The notes under the pieces: model-generated | Seen by the model: the letters and a program-made list of their open reading frames with translations, nothing else | What the model was told of the DNA's origin: nothing | Databases searched by the model: none | Assembly (NCBI GenBank): GCA_022575985.1 | Contig: JAKSXM010000107.1 | Location: forward strand, 1,116,001 to 1,180,000 | DNA: 64,000 nt | Source of the DNA: Anagrus nilaparvatae | Lineage: Eukaryota > Arthropoda > Insecta > Hymenoptera > Mymaridae | Direction: 5' to 3' | Shown: positions 1 to 12,164 of the stretch, piece after piece | Numbering within the stretch: the stretch's first letter is position 1 | How the letters are laid out: each line of letters opens with the position of its first letter | Position numbers and translations under genes: made by a program

Positions 1-70
1 CTCAGGAATTCGATGAAATAACTAGTAGCTTTTTCATCTGGGGTTCTACTTAGCCATAAAATCTTATTTT

Positions 71-480
71 TCTATTTTTACTGATTTTGTCCAGTCTTTT
101 ATATTTTGCATTAGTAGCCCATTTGAATCTAAAGGGTTTGAAATATTTAAAATTATCTTTAATAAATAAATAGTCAGTGAAAAACTACTCGATAAAATAC
201 TAAAACTTTTTGTTTTGGAATAGTCGAGTTAATTAATAATTAATGATTTTGCACTAATTCTCCTAAAATCTCAATTTCACGTTACTTGGAGTTCAATAAT
301 TTGAAAATTTGATAAGTCAGTGAATTTTCATCATAAGACTAAACGATTTCGTATTTTATTGAGCAGTTTTTTCCTGTCTATTTATTTATTAAAGATAATT
401 TTAAATATTTCAAACCCTTTAGATTCAAATGGGCTACTAATGCAAAATATAAAAGACTGGACAAAATCAGTAAAAATAGA
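71..480. repeat. Fold-back inverted repeat, arms about 135 bp
   Basis: Positions 71-205 are the near-exact reverse complement of 346-480, with about 140 bp between the arms. The outer 103 bp (71-173 against 378-480) match almost base for base; the inner part is more diverged. No coding content is convincing: the 75-codon ORF at 320-547 lies mainly in the right arm and is a by-product of the repeat. This is probably a small non-autonomous fold-back or MITE-type element. I could not define a target-site duplication. Confidence 0.75.
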
Positions 481-1519
481 AAAATTTCTTGAAGACTGCG
501 AAACTTTTAAAATTTGGTCCCCCATAATTGGTACCCTGAAAAACTAAAAAAAATGAATTTTTGTCCTGTAAAGCGTAGTCAAATGTTAAAATAAATAGTG
601 AGTTCGAATTATACGCGAAAAATTACTAGGAAATGCGTCTTTTAGTCCATTTTATAATATCATTTGAATCTGCTAGAAAGAACCCAAGTCTATCAATTTT
701 TAAAAAACCCAATATTTAACATTTGAACTTCTCTAAGACGTTGAAGATTAAAAGAAAAATTATTTTAAACAGAAAGACAATACTTTAAAATATGTATAAT
801 TAAAGTAAATAATAAAATAATCTGTAAAAAAATTAGTAATAAACAAAATCATTGAAAACGAGACTGATTTTGCTATTTTAAAAATGATCCAAAATTGGTT
901 GATTTAGTTTTGGAGTTGTTTTCAGCTGTTTTAGGTAATTTCTAAAGCTCTTAACTAATGAGTTATATTTAATTCAACTTTTTATCATTATCTTTTAATA
1001 ATAATTTCACTAAAAAAAGTTTTAAAAGCTAAATAAGCAATTTTTATTTTTAAAAACGTTTTTTTAATTTTTGAGCTGCTTTAAGACGCTAAAAATTAAA
1101 AATTTGTGTTATTTCGGAATAAAAACGATTTTTTTAGTAAATTATGAGTACAAAATAAGTTTAAAAACAGAAATATATCGTTTAGAATGATTTTAATTGA
1201 TTAAAAAAAATTTTCAAAAATTGGTTTTTTTAAATATCGGAAAAACGCGATTTTGAGCCTTCCAACTCAAAAAAAACTATTGTTCACGCAACATTTTTTC
1301 TGTTCATCACTTTTTTGTGACTATATATGATCTAAGGAACTCAAAAAAACGTACTAGCAAGGTGTGCCTTCAAATTTTTTTTTTTTCAAAAGGTTGACCA
1401 TGATAAGCGCAATATTTTGGTGGAATTTCTCACATACAAAAAATTTTATTATTAATTAATTAATTTTTATAAAAGATAATAAAAAATAAATAATGCGTGA
1501 GCATATGTGACCGAAGAAA

Positions 1520-1640
1520 TTCTTGAATTTTATACCGGCACCCGGCGCCAATAAAAAATATGAATCACGCGCATGAAAAAATCAGCGCGACCAATCAGAA
1601 CGCGAATAAATTAGACGAAAAATTATGTCACATGAGTTTT
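1520..1640. other. GC-richer patch with a CCAAT motif, function unknown
   Basis: In an otherwise A+T-rich stretch (481-1955, no gene seen), this patch has several CpG dinucleotides, the words CACGCGC, CAGCGCG and AACGCGAA, and a CCAAT box (ACCAATCAGAACG) near 1590-1603. It could be a promoter remnant or a fragment of a repeat. No ORF or transcript evidence ties it to a gene. Confidence 0.2.
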
Positions 1641-1955
1641 TTAGAGATAGAAATTTATAAAATTGTTAAAATGTACTAAATACTGACCCTTTAGATTTAT
1701 AATTTTTCAAATTGCTTCTATAAAGTAGATTTTATTTTGCACAATGATTCACTAGACAATTCATTATGTATTTCAGTACGATATGGATATAATAATCATA
1801 GCAATAAAAAAATTATTCATATAATAATAAGCAATTCTAAATTTTCAAAAAACTTTATTTATTTCTTATCATTAATAATAAAATACATAGTACCCTGGAA
1901 AAAAAATCCGTTTTTTTGAAAGCATATTTTTTTTTCTATTTTTTAAACTTATTTT

Positions 1956-2669
1956 TCAATCGCCAATATTTTTGGTGTGATAAATTCTATTATGTCTTTG
2001 AAGATTTTTGGATTGAATAAATGTCTTTCCGCATTCCTTGCATTCATAAAGCCTTTCGCCCGTATGAATTTTCATATGATTTTTATAAGGACTTAAATAC
2101 CCAAAAGACTTCTTACATTCTTTACATTTGTAAGGTTTTTCACCAGTGTGAACTCTTTTATGGTTTTTTAAACTACTTGTCAGTTTAAAAGTTTTGGCAC
2201 ATAAGTTACACTTATGCGGTTTTTCATCATTGTGACTTCTAATATGGCGTGCAAGATTGACCTTTTGAGAAAAACTTTTTCCACATTCTTCACATTTATA
2301 AGATTTTTCACCAGTATGAGTTCTGTAGTGAGTGCTTAAGTGCGTCATTAATAAAAAGTTTTGCCCACATTCTATACATTTGAAAGGTTTTTCACCCGCA
2401 TGAACTTTCTTATGAACTGAGAGTTGACTTGATTGTCTGAAAGCTTTCCCACACTCTTTACATTTGTAAGGCTTTTCTCCTGTGTGAATTCTTTTATGTG
2501 CTGAAAAATCACCAGAAGTCCTAAATTTTTTTCCACATTCTTTACATTCATAAGGTTTTTTACCAGTGTGAATCCTTATGTGGACTTTAAGTGCAGATGG
2601 ATTTGAACAAATAAATTTACATACTTCGCACTGATTTTTATCTTTATTTTTATCAATTGTCTCATTCAT
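1956..2669 (-). CDS. C2H2 zinc-finger protein, eight fingers
   Basis: This is a nuclear DNA-binding protein of the Kruppel-type C2H2 family, probably a transcriptional regulator; the target is unknown. Eight fingers are visible in about 237 residues. The first begins CEVCKFIC and the others follow the C-x2-C-x12-H-x3-H pattern, joined mostly by TGEKPY-type linkers; the last ends HNRIYH (C-x2-C-x12-H-x4-H). There is almost nothing outside the finger array, and no KRAB, ZAD or BTB domain. The open frame extends to 2678, but that codon is TTG; the first ATG is at 2667-2669 and is used here. A good 3' splice site on the minus strand (TCTACATTTTAG, exon from 2688) lies just upstream, so this may be the last exon of a gene with a non-coding or short coding first exon. 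AATAAA signals occur on the minus strand around 1855-1863. The frame is intact and looks functional. Confidence 0.8.
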   Translation of the reverse strand: MNETIDKNKDKNQCEVCKFICSNPSALKVHIRIHTGKKPYECKECGKKFRTSGDFSAHKRIHTGEKPYKCKECGKAFRQSSQLSVHKKVHAGEKPFKCIECGQNFLLMTHLSTHYRTHTGEKSYKCEECGKSFSQKVNLARHIRSHNDEKPHKCNLCAKTFKLTSSLKNHKRVHTGEKPYKCKECKKSFGYLSPYKNHMKIHTGERLYECKECGKTFIQSKNLQRHNRIYHTKNIGD

Positions 2670-2699
2670 TGTGATCAAAATATTTTTCCTAAAATGTAG

Positions 2700-3440
2700 A
2701 AAATAATGAATTATTTTTCAAAAAAGTAAAATCCATACGAGTGTAGACATAATTTTTCATCTCTTACCTAAAATCAGTAAAAACAGTCTATAATATTCTT
2801 TAATTCAATAAATTCTTCCGTATTCTCTCTTACAATAGTAAAAAAAGGTTAAAAAATAGAAACATAAAAAACACGCATTGATTTCAAGGCGTTGTTCCAG
2901 ATAACGATATCTGATTAGATAAAAACACCTAATTAGATATTGATTAAATACCGAAATATTGATTAAATACCGATAATAAAACGTCTATGCGATAGTTAAA
3001 AAAAAAAGAAACACCGCGAATACAAAAGTATTGATTTTACGGGAAAATAAAGGTTACAGGAACAAAATTGAATAATTTTTTTTGAAAAGAGACTCCTGAT
3101 TTATTTTTCACTAATGCTGAGACAGACAAAATATTTCTCTTTTAATCGTGATTAAAATTTAAAATTTTTAATTAATATCTACCTTTGACGTACCACTACG
3201 ATTAAAATATATGATTAGAAGTGAACTGATATTTAAAATAATTGTACAAGATTAGGGCTATATGTGGTAACAAAAAAATCAGATTACAGAATAATGTGAT
3301 AATGGAAAAAAAATTGATAAAAAAAGCCCCTTGTAAACTTAAAAGGTCTTTTAAAAGTAAAAGAGTATGTCATCATAAAAACTTGTCGTAAATATATACT
3401 GAATTTCCAAATATTTTGCAAATTATATTAAAATTTTATA
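2700..3440. other. A+T-rich intergenic DNA, nothing recognised
   Basis: There is no long ORF, RNA gene or clear repeat. If the zinc-finger gene has an upstream exon and promoter, they lie in or beyond this stretch. Confidence 0.4.
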
Positions 3441-3925
3441 AAGCACGAATTTCTGACCACCTAACAAATGAGCTAGAATTGGATTTGTGCCTGAAATGCG
3501 TATTTAAAATAGTTCTCATAAACATTTTTTCATTATATACTCCAAAATAATTAGAAATATGCATTAAAATTCAAACCTTACAAAAAACCAGTATTTGACT
3601 ACTAGAGGAGTGCTGACCAACATCGAGTTGGCGAGGTCTAAGGGTTCATACGGGGTTTAAAATAAGTTTGCATAAATGATTTGAATTTTCCTACACCAAA
3701 ACAAAGTATATGCACTAATTTTAATTTTTTACTAAAAATCAGTTTTTGACCCCTAGGGGGTCTAGTTACCGATACTAGGGGTGCTTTAGGGGCCGCTAAT
3801 ATGGAGTTCGAAAACAGTTCGCATGAATATTTTCACTTTTTTTACACCAAAATATCTAAGAATATGCACTAATTTTAAATTGTTATAAAAAACTTATTTT
3901 TAACCCTCCCAGGGGGGTGCTGGTG
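3440..3925. repeat. Degenerate tandem repeat, three units of about 150 bp
   Basis: Three successive blocks carry the same order of words: an A-rich lead, a GCA(T/C)TAAnTTTnAA word near 3561, 3712 and 3863, an AAAAA(T/C)CAGT-like stretch, then a G-rich end resembling CTAGGGGGGTGCTG near 3600, 3755-3784 and 3905-3920. The units are considerably diverged. This is a non-coding satellite-like array or part of an old transposon. Confidence 0.5.
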
Positions 3926-5335
3926 GGAAACTGGACAATCAAACCGAATTTTGGATGGAAAATTTGGATTTAGAACACCAAAAAACGTAAAGTTAGTTTG
4001 GTCTACCTTCCGGGTTTCGACGTCTTATTTGGGCCTGTGTAATCATAATGTCGGGTGCTGTTAACAGACGTTATTATCATATTGATAAACATTCTAACGA
4101 AGCATGGGTTTTATCGATACTTTCGTATTAATTTCCCAGAATGTTTTGTTACATTATTTCAAAATAAACTTCTAAAAGGTTTTCAAAGTTGGTAAATACT
4201 TTTTAGGGGGGATATTAGCCAAAAGTCCTTAAAAAAAATCAAAAAAAAATTTGCATAACCTTCCGTTTCCCGAAATTTTCCATTTTCCGGGTTTTTCTGT
4301 AATCGAATCAGAATTCTAACTCAAAATTTTTTTTCCTCGAGAATTTTACTACACAATAACTTTTTTGAAAAATTTTAAATACTTCTCGATACTTCTGTAA
4401 TTCTGTATAAAAAAAAAGAAGAAACCTTTTGCACGATTCATTATTTCTCTGCTACCATTTAAAAAACTTATCTGTTTGCTAACAAATTTTTGGTTTGTTT
4501 ATAATTTCTGATAATTCTGCAAAATTTCGTTACATTTTTCATTTATCTCACGATCGATTATTATTTTAGAGCTACAATTTACACTCCGATAGTAACAAAA
4601 AACGAAAAACACCGCGAAGACAGAAGTATTGATCTTATGAGGGCTACAGAAAAAAAAATCAATAATTTTTTGAAAAGGGGTTTCTGATCTTAAACAATTC
4701 TATGAGCGTCACCACAATTCATTATCTTGTTTAAATTGTAAATTCCGAGCAACAATTGGATCTGAATCTACAACGCTGTATGCTGATTTTTCCGTAAATA
4801 TCCTAGTAAATATTTCTTTATTCGCAAGAACCTTTTACTTCTAAGATTACTTTTGAACATAGGTGTTTGAAAATTATTTAGGCTATTAAGCACCTTGGCA
4901 TCTTGTTAAAAATTTTTTAACCACATGAGAATTTATCTAAACTTATTTATTCATTGTTGAAGTATAGAGAAAACCCCTAATCCAAATTGAAGGTGGAGAG
5001 CGAAGTGGTGCAAATTTTATTGCTGCAATGGAATTATCCGGCCAAATGATTATACTTCATGAAGGTTTTAAATAGCTCTAAATTTATTATACAGAAGAAA
5101 AAAAATTTTATATTTTTGATCATTTAAAATAGCTGAAAAACACTAAAACACTAAAGCTTAAAACGCTTGATAAAACACTGAAAAAGGTTTTTATGCCTCA
5201 AAATATTAGAATTTGTTGCACAATGTATTATTAAAAAAAAAAAAATTTCAATAGAAATTATTCTTGTAATGAATTCAATATTCATAAAAAGGGTTTGAAG
5301 AAGCAAGAATTTTTACATTAAAACAATTGTAAGTA
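3926..5335. other. Intergenic DNA, no gene recognised
   Basis: A+T-rich sequence without a supported gene. Homopolymer runs and stop codons occur in all frames. Confidence 0.35.
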
Positions 5336-5389
5336 TAACCTTTATAAGATCGTTACAAGCTTTTATAACTCGCAGTTTTTAATTAATAA

Positions 5390-5665
5390 GCACTCGAAAC
5401 AGAATTAATGAATCCTTTTATTCGAACACTAAAGAATTGAAATTAAATAGTACTTTTAAAATTAAAATTAACAATTGGTAAAATAGAATCATCGATTTGC
5501 AGGAAAACTTTTGTTATTCGAGTATAATATTCATTAGCGTCTTTAGTGACTTTGTCTGTTTTATTATTTTAGAGGTCAATTCTTTTAACAATCAATTTAA
5601 ATAATCAGTTTCATTTGTATTGCCTCGTAATTTGATTATATTCTAGCAGTCCCGTCAGTTTTTTA
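5390..5665 (+). repeat. Dispersed repeat, copy 1
   Basis: The segment starting near GAAACAGAATTAATGAAT recurs in the same orientation at 7208-7375, and its continuation (about 5560-5665) recurs at about 7855-7960. The second copy is split by roughly 480 bp that include the right arm of the minisatellite-bearing inverted repeat. The family is unidentified and non-coding. Confidence 0.6.
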
Positions 5666-5961
5666 TTCGCAATCTTAACAATTTTGGGCTAGAGCCATGT
5701 AAAATACAGATTCCTGTCTAAAGTTGTTAAAATTTTAAATATGTGTATTTTTAGAATTTTTTAATTGCAAAATTTTACAAATACAGCTCTTTGAGGTAGA
5801 AGAGCTATTTTTCTTCAAGAATCATAATTAATTATCATTTCAACTCTTTCTTTTCATATCTAAAAATTTGGAAAAACTCTGATGGAATAACCCTTTAAAG
5901 CATGCATTTTTGTAATTAATAATATTTTTTTTAAAATGTTTTCTGGTTCACTATATTCAAA

Positions 5962-6326
5962 TTTTGAGTCAGATTAAAACATAAACTTGAAAGATTAGTT
6001 TGAGGATATCAACAACTGATAGTAATTTGATATCTAATTGACAGCTGTCAATGCAACTTTCAATGTTGTAAATCTGACTCCAAATTTGAAAACAATGACC
6101 TAAAGAACATAAAGATAGAGAATAAATTTGACATTTCTATAAGTTAACAGTAATTTGGTAGCTAATTGACAGTTGTCAATTGTTAATATCGTAAATCTGA
6201 CTCCAAATTAGAAATTAGCGATCTAAAAAACATAAATTACGAGAATGAATTTAAGGCTTGTAACAAATGAAATTGATTTGACAGCTAATTGACAGCTGTC
6301 AACTGTCAATATTGAAAATCTGACGG
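5962..6326. repeat. Three tandem units of about 120 bp, each with a TTGACAGCTGTCAA palindrome
   Basis: Units of about 120-130 bp start near 5962, 6092 and 6214. Each contains a TAATTTG-like lead, AGCTAATTGACAG(C/T)TGTCAA, then AATATTGTAAATCTGACTCC-like sequence. The 14-bp self-complementary core (perfect in units 1 and 3, one change in unit 2) stays conserved while the spacer drifts. No ORF. Confidence 0.65.
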
Positions 6327-7625
6327 TCCCTAAATCAAAAAAATTTTCTAACTCCCTAAACCCAAATTATTCTAAGTCCCAAAATTGAAATTATTCCAAG
6401 TCCCATTTGACCCCCCCCCCTTAAATGGGACAAATTTGACCACCCCCCTTAAATGGGACATGTTTGACCACCCCCCTTAAATGGGACAAATTTGACTCCC
6501 CCCCCCCTTAATTTTCAAATTCCGAAGTAACCCCTCCCTATAAACATGTTCCATGTTAAAATTGAGGCATTCGAGTCATATGTTTACCGATGGTTGCCTT
6601 CATCACTCGAAAAACTTGACAAATAATTGCCAATTTTCCCAATAACTGTCATATTTTATAAAAAAAAATTCTTTTTTTTTTTGGAGTTTTGCATGGATAC
6701 CTTTTTTTTTGTTTGAAAGCCATGTAAGAATGAGAAAATGGAATAATAATAAATTATATGCTTATGCGCACGCGCATTGCAGAATTGATAAGTACTTTAG
6801 AATTTAACCGTTTACACGTGTAGTCTTGTATAAATAATGATAGATTTTTTGATTTATATATCATAAATGTATAAAAGAAGTTCTTAACACTATTTCTGTG
6901 GAAAAATAATTAAGTAGATTAAATACAGAATATGAACTTCGTCACAGGCATTATTTTAGGTTTAATAAAAGAAATATCTAATTAGAAGAAATAATATATC
7001 GATATTTGATAAGGTACTTTGAATTTATATTAAATCTTATCATATTTAAAATTTCTTTCTTTTAGGGAATATCTTTCATAAAACTAATAAAGTACATAGA
7101 TGTTGAGTTTTGTAGCTGGAATTCCCAGTAATGCAATGATATAAAATAAAAATATTGATAAATTTTTAATTTAATATTTACATTGTTCACTTGTGCCTTG
7201 ACTTGTACCCAATTACGAAACAGAATTAATGAATTTTTTTATTCAAAGATATAAAATGCCAAAATACATTTAAAAATTAAAATTAATATTTGATATTAAT
7301 ACAGAATTATTGATTTTTAGGGAAAATTCAACTTTAGATATTGAATTACAATATATAACATTCGCTAACAGTAATTTCATGATAGCTTTTACTAGGAAAA
7401 TATTATGAAGATTCAGATATACTTTTTTAATATGGAACATATTTGTAAAGGATGGGTACTAGTTAAATCTAAAAATCAGGGGAGTCGAATATGTCATATT
7501 AAAGAGCAAATGTGTCAAATTTAAGAACGGTGGTCAAATGTGCGCTGTTTAAGAGGGGTAGTCAAATGAAGCTTACAATAATTTCGAATGAGGGTTTAGA
7601 ATAATCCGGGTTTTAGTGTCCTAAA
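6320..7625. repeat. Inverted-repeat element with C-rich minisatellite arms
   Basis: The left arm (about 6320-6560) and right arm (about 7430-7625) are degenerate reverse complements: CCCTAAACCCAAATTATTCT at the left end matches a complement near 7593-7612, and AACATGTTCCAT near 6543 matches ATGGAACATATT near 7433. The left arm contains about four tandem copies of a roughly 30-bp unit of the type TTAAATGGGACAAATTTGACC followed by a C run (6397-6510). The right arm has degenerate complements of the same unit (7470-7580). The interior is A+T-rich with no ORF and includes a dispersed-repeat copy. Related half-elements lie at 46850-46945 and 60380-60560. Confidence 0.6.
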
Positions 7626-7960
7626 ATAAGTCTATTTTCGTTTTTTTGTAGTTTACATACTTAAAATCTAAAAAAATTAATAATTATTAAGTTAAAAGTT
7701 AATTGAAGAATTATAAAACTAGCGAATTGTAAGCTTATTGCGTTTCATTTAGCTTGTGTTTATCAAACCATTTATAAGTTTTCTACTTTATTTTGACCAG
7801 AATCTAATGTGTTCAGATTTAATTTCGTCAAAGTGATGCTTCCAAATTTAAATATCTATTTTATTATTTTAAGTGTCAATCCTTTTTGAATTCAATTTGA
7901 ATAATCACTTTCATTTTATAGTATGTCATAATTCGATTATATTCTATCAATTCTTGTTTC
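7208..7960 (+). repeat. Dispersed repeat, copy 2, interrupted
   Basis: Positions 7208-7375 match 5390-5560 and positions 7855-7960 match 5560-5665. The sequence between (about 7376-7854) has no counterpart in copy 1 and contains the right arm of the minisatellite element. Copy 1 therefore approximates the uninterrupted form. Confidence 0.5.
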
Positions 7961-10369
7961 AAAAGCCCTAACAAAAATTTATAAAAGAAATTCCTCCCTA
8001 ATTTTTTATATGCTTACATGTCTTCGAAATCTATTTGATTAAGAATTCCAAGTCCTTTCATAGCTTTCTATTACGAAGACAAGTTATCTCACCAACAATA
8101 GTCAGATTGATGACTTCAAGTATCAAAAGCTCCTCATAAAAAGAAAAAAATTTTCAAAATTACACCTCGAAGTAATAAATTCAAACAGCTGGGCAGCATC
8201 TTAAAAAAATTAACATTTCTTCGTTAATGATAAATATTTAAATATTATTCAAAAGAGCGAAATAACTCGAGCTTAAACTTCTTCACAAGACGAGAATTCT
8301 TAGAAACTTAATTAAAATAAATTTAAACAAAATTATGTAAAAAGAATTTAAATAATCCGATTACTTAGCTGACCCTTTGAAAAATTATATAAGTTTATTT
8401 TTTTAAAAAAATTGAATTTTAATAAGCCTCACGAGTATTAAAAAAAAATACACAATATTTGACCACAAAGAGCATCAACGTACATACAATATTTACATAA
8501 AAAAATTTTTTTTTTGTGCTCGAGAGTATAAAAAAAGTGCATACTTTTGAATATTTTATTTTTTTATGTGTTTTAATACCTAAAAAAAGTGAGGTATAAT
8601 CCTTAGCTACTTTTAAGTACTGTAAGCCTCGTGGTTTATAGTTGGTGTACCACGCGGATTTTAATTACTTCCCTGTGGGATACCACCGTAATATGAGCTT
8701 AAAAATATTCTTGAAGAAAAAGCTTCTTGTTTTTGTTTGGTGTCGAAAACCGTTGCTTATTGAAAAGATATGAACTTTCTAACACAATTATAAAAACTCG
8801 CTGGTGTCAAGATTATCTGGTATTTTATTAATCAAAGTATTTATTTAATTTTTTAGATACGTCAGGTGTTGTAAATATTTTTCTAAAAAAGTACTTTATT
8901 TGTTAGCGTTGAAAAAATCCATAATGAAATCAAAATACCAACATAAATACAGCTTACGTTCTAATTTCTTGTAAATTTATTCTCTAGTTTGAAAAAACGA
9001 ACTAACAAGCGTTTTCTTTTTTTCTGAAAATTTGCTGTCTTTGTTAACATGAAAATATGAGTTTCTTACGAGCTTTCTTATCTTGAAATAATAGATGAGG
9101 CAAAAAAGCTTTTTGCCTTTCTGTCTCGGTGTGTTTAAATTTGTATTTTTTGTTTCTTGGATGTTTTCTGAATTTAAGGTAAAAAATATTATTATTGTAC
9201 TCTGGAATAAAAACATGGGTTGATAAAGATTTAAGAAATAAAAAGAGCTTCTTTGAAATGGCAAAAATTGAGGCTTTTCTTTTCTGATGAAAAATTGAAG
9301 AGCACCCTCCGAATTGGATCAATTTTACTAAGTATGAATGGATTCAATTTTGTAGAATGTAGACTTTGTAGAAACAAAAATTATCAAAGACTTTTGGGGA
9401 CAAGATAGGAAAACTTTTTTTTTCCAGACACCTGTAAGCAGGCCTACAAGGATCCTAGTCTTTTGTTGTATTTTCAAAAAAACTAGGGTTAGAAAGTATC
9501 AAATATTTGCTTACGTAGTTTATAGACGGGGCGTCCATAAATTTTAATAAAAATCAATAAAATTGTATCAATAAAGATAAATGTTAAAAATATTTTAATA
9601 ACAAGAAAATATCATCCCCAATTTAATTAAAAGACACAAAGCCAAACAAAAATTTTAATATCTCCCAGAGTTTTATGATGAATTCATAAACGAAATAATA
9701 GAAATATTTGAGTGGAAGCTGAGTTAAATTTACAAACACGAAAAGCTTTTTGATATTAAAAAGTTTATGCAACATAAATAGCTAGAGTCTAATTATTAAC
9801 ATTAATGAAAATGAATTTAAATGTTCAGAGCATCTGTCACCTTCAAATACTACTATTTTTGCATCAAAATTATTTTCTAAAAAAATTTAATTAAAAATTC
9901 AATTTTTACAAATTTACATAATAAATTTACATAATATATCTAATTAAAATTATTATTTAGCAGGAACGTTTAACAGCTATTCAAAATTTTAATGAAAAGA
10001 AAATACATAAATGAAAAGTAAATTCATTAAAGATTCTTTATTTGTTTAAAATTTTCGTAGAAAGTATTTTTTATTACAACAAAATAAAAATTACTTTAAT
10101 ATTATAGTTTTTGGAGCCGTTCCAAATAAAAATTAGTTATATTACAAAAGCTTTTTTATTTCTTTCTTTTTTGCCCTTTTAGCAAATTTAATACGTGAAA
10201 TAAAAGAAAATAAAATAACGTATATGTTACGGGGCGTCGGTGAAATTGATCAGTTCATGAACTTGCAGTTTATTTGACAATCCGAAAAGTAAATTTTATA
10301 GTTTAAACAGTAGATTTTTACTGCAGATAAAATTGAGGCATCTTAAGCTTTCTTTTTCAAAAAAAATAG
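7961..10369. other. Intergenic DNA, no supported gene
   Basis: The region is A+T-rich. Overlapping minus-strand ORFs of 92-95 codons at 8977-9322 have low-complexity composition and match no family I recognise; I treat them as chance. A splice-like or regulatory role cannot be judged. Confidence 0.35.
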
Positions 10370-10375
10370 TAGTAG

Positions 10376-12133
10376 TTATTTTATTTTTATCAAATTATAT
10401 ACGAGTCTTTCTTTGCCAAAACAGCATTGGTGGGCAGGTCGGGTCATCGGATCGGCCTCAAATTTTCCCCATGTTTTTATAACATAAAGATAGGAAAATC
10501 CTGCAATTTTCAGCCTTCTAAGTCTTAAACAGCCCGAGTTATGGCCAATCAAACTCATTAGGCGGCTCTCGACCGGCGTTAGTGCTTTTCGGGAAAATGG
10601 TTAAAAATCATAAATATAAGCTTGAAAAAAAATTCTGAAACAGCATATATGTTGGGAAACCTTCAGTAAATCCATTTCTGCCATTATTTTTTCGGAAAAA
10701 CCCCGGGAAATTCCGGAAAATGGGAAAATGCGTTTTAAGAAAAATCGCAATATCTCATTTGCCGCCATTTTTTTTTTTTTTTTTTTGAAAATTTTTTTCA
10801 ACCGAAATCCCATCGATCTGTATGAAAAAAAATTTGATTTCGGCCATTAAGGTCGATTTTAGCCTGTTTTAGAATAATTTCACATTTTTAATACTTCTTT
10901 ATTTAATTTTCCGTAAGGGGTTAAAATAATTGACTTTTTTGCTTTCAGAATCGAATAGCCAGGGAAAAAGTAGTCCTAAATAAAAAAAAAAATTGCTCTT
11001 TTCGATGAAAATTAACCGAGTTATGGTCAAGTAAAGATAGTGTCACAAATTACCATTTTTATACTAATTCCAATTTTAGGGTCCATAACGACATTATAAC
11101 TTGAAAAATGCATAACTCGCTTAAATTTTATCGTAAAAAGAAAAGTTTAGGATTATTATCGAATATTTTTTCCTTGACTATTCGTTTATCCAATAAAAAA
11201 ATTAATTTTCTTGACAGAAATTTATTTTTTTTGATAAAAAATGATAATAATCAAAAACAGTCCTTAACATGTTACATTAGTTTTTGACCAAAAAAAAACT
11301 TTTTATTGACTAAACTAATTTTTTTCTTGCAAAAAATATTCGATAATAATCCTAAACTTTTCTTTTTACGATAAAATTTAAGCGAGTTATGCATTTTTCA
11401 AGTTATAATGTCGTTATGGACCCTAAAATTGGAATTAGTATAAAAATGGTAATTTATGACACTATCTTTACTTGACCATAACTCGGTTAATTTTCATCGA
11501 AAAGAGCAATTTTTTTTTTTATTTAGGACTACTTTTTCCCTGGCTATTTGATTCTGAAAGCAAAAAAGTCAATTATTTTAACCCCTTACGGAAAATTAAA
11601 TAAAGAAGTATTGAAAATGTGAAATTATTCTAAAACAGGCTAAAATCGACCTTAATGGCCGAAATCAAAATTTTTTTTCATACAGATCGATGGGATTTCG
11701 GTTGAAAAAAATTTTGAAAAAAAAATTTTCAAAAAAAAAATGGCGGCAAATGAGATATTGCGATTTTTCTTAAAACGCATTTTCCCATTTTCCGGAATTT
11801 CCCGGGGTTTTTCCGAAAAAATAATGGCAGAAATGGATTTACTGAAGGTTTCCCAACATATATGCTGTTTCAGAATTTTTTTTCAAGCTTATATTTATGA
11901 TTTTTAACCATTTTCCCGAAAAGCACTAACGCCGGTCGAGAGCCGCCTAATGAGTTTGATTGGCCATAACTCGGGCTGTTTAAGACCTAGAAGGCTGAAA
12001 ATTTCAGGATTTTCCTATCTTTATGTTATAAAAACATGGGAAAAATTTGAGGCCGATCTGATGACCCGACCTGCCCACCATTGCTGTTTTGGCAAAGAAA
12101 GACTCATGCATAATTGTTACAAGATTAAAATAA
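10376..12133. repeat. Large fold-back element, arms about 850 bp
   Basis: The arm from about 10376 to 11235 is the reverse complement of about 11270 to 12133, with the symmetry centre near 11254 and only a short unpaired loop. Similarity is high across the arms: the translated ends (10376-10558 on minus, 11950 onward on plus) differ at only a few codons. These mirror ORFs arise because the arms are complementary and do not resemble a transposase. Internal phrases such as GCATAACTCGC and CGATGAAAATTAACCGAG recur in other fold-backs in this window, so it is probably one member of a non-autonomous family. Confidence 0.85.
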
Positions 12134-12164
12134 ACCCTTCTTTGAATAAACTAAACATTCTGTA

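Noticed and set aside
8977..9322. Overlapping 92- and 95-codon minus ORFs as a gene
   Set aside because: Low-complexity, two competing frames, no motifs, no splice context.
10601..10813. 70-codon minus-strand ORF in the fold-back
   Set aside because: It lies in a palindromic arm, has a poly-Lys run from a homopolymer, and its mirror exists in the other arm; no protein family signature.
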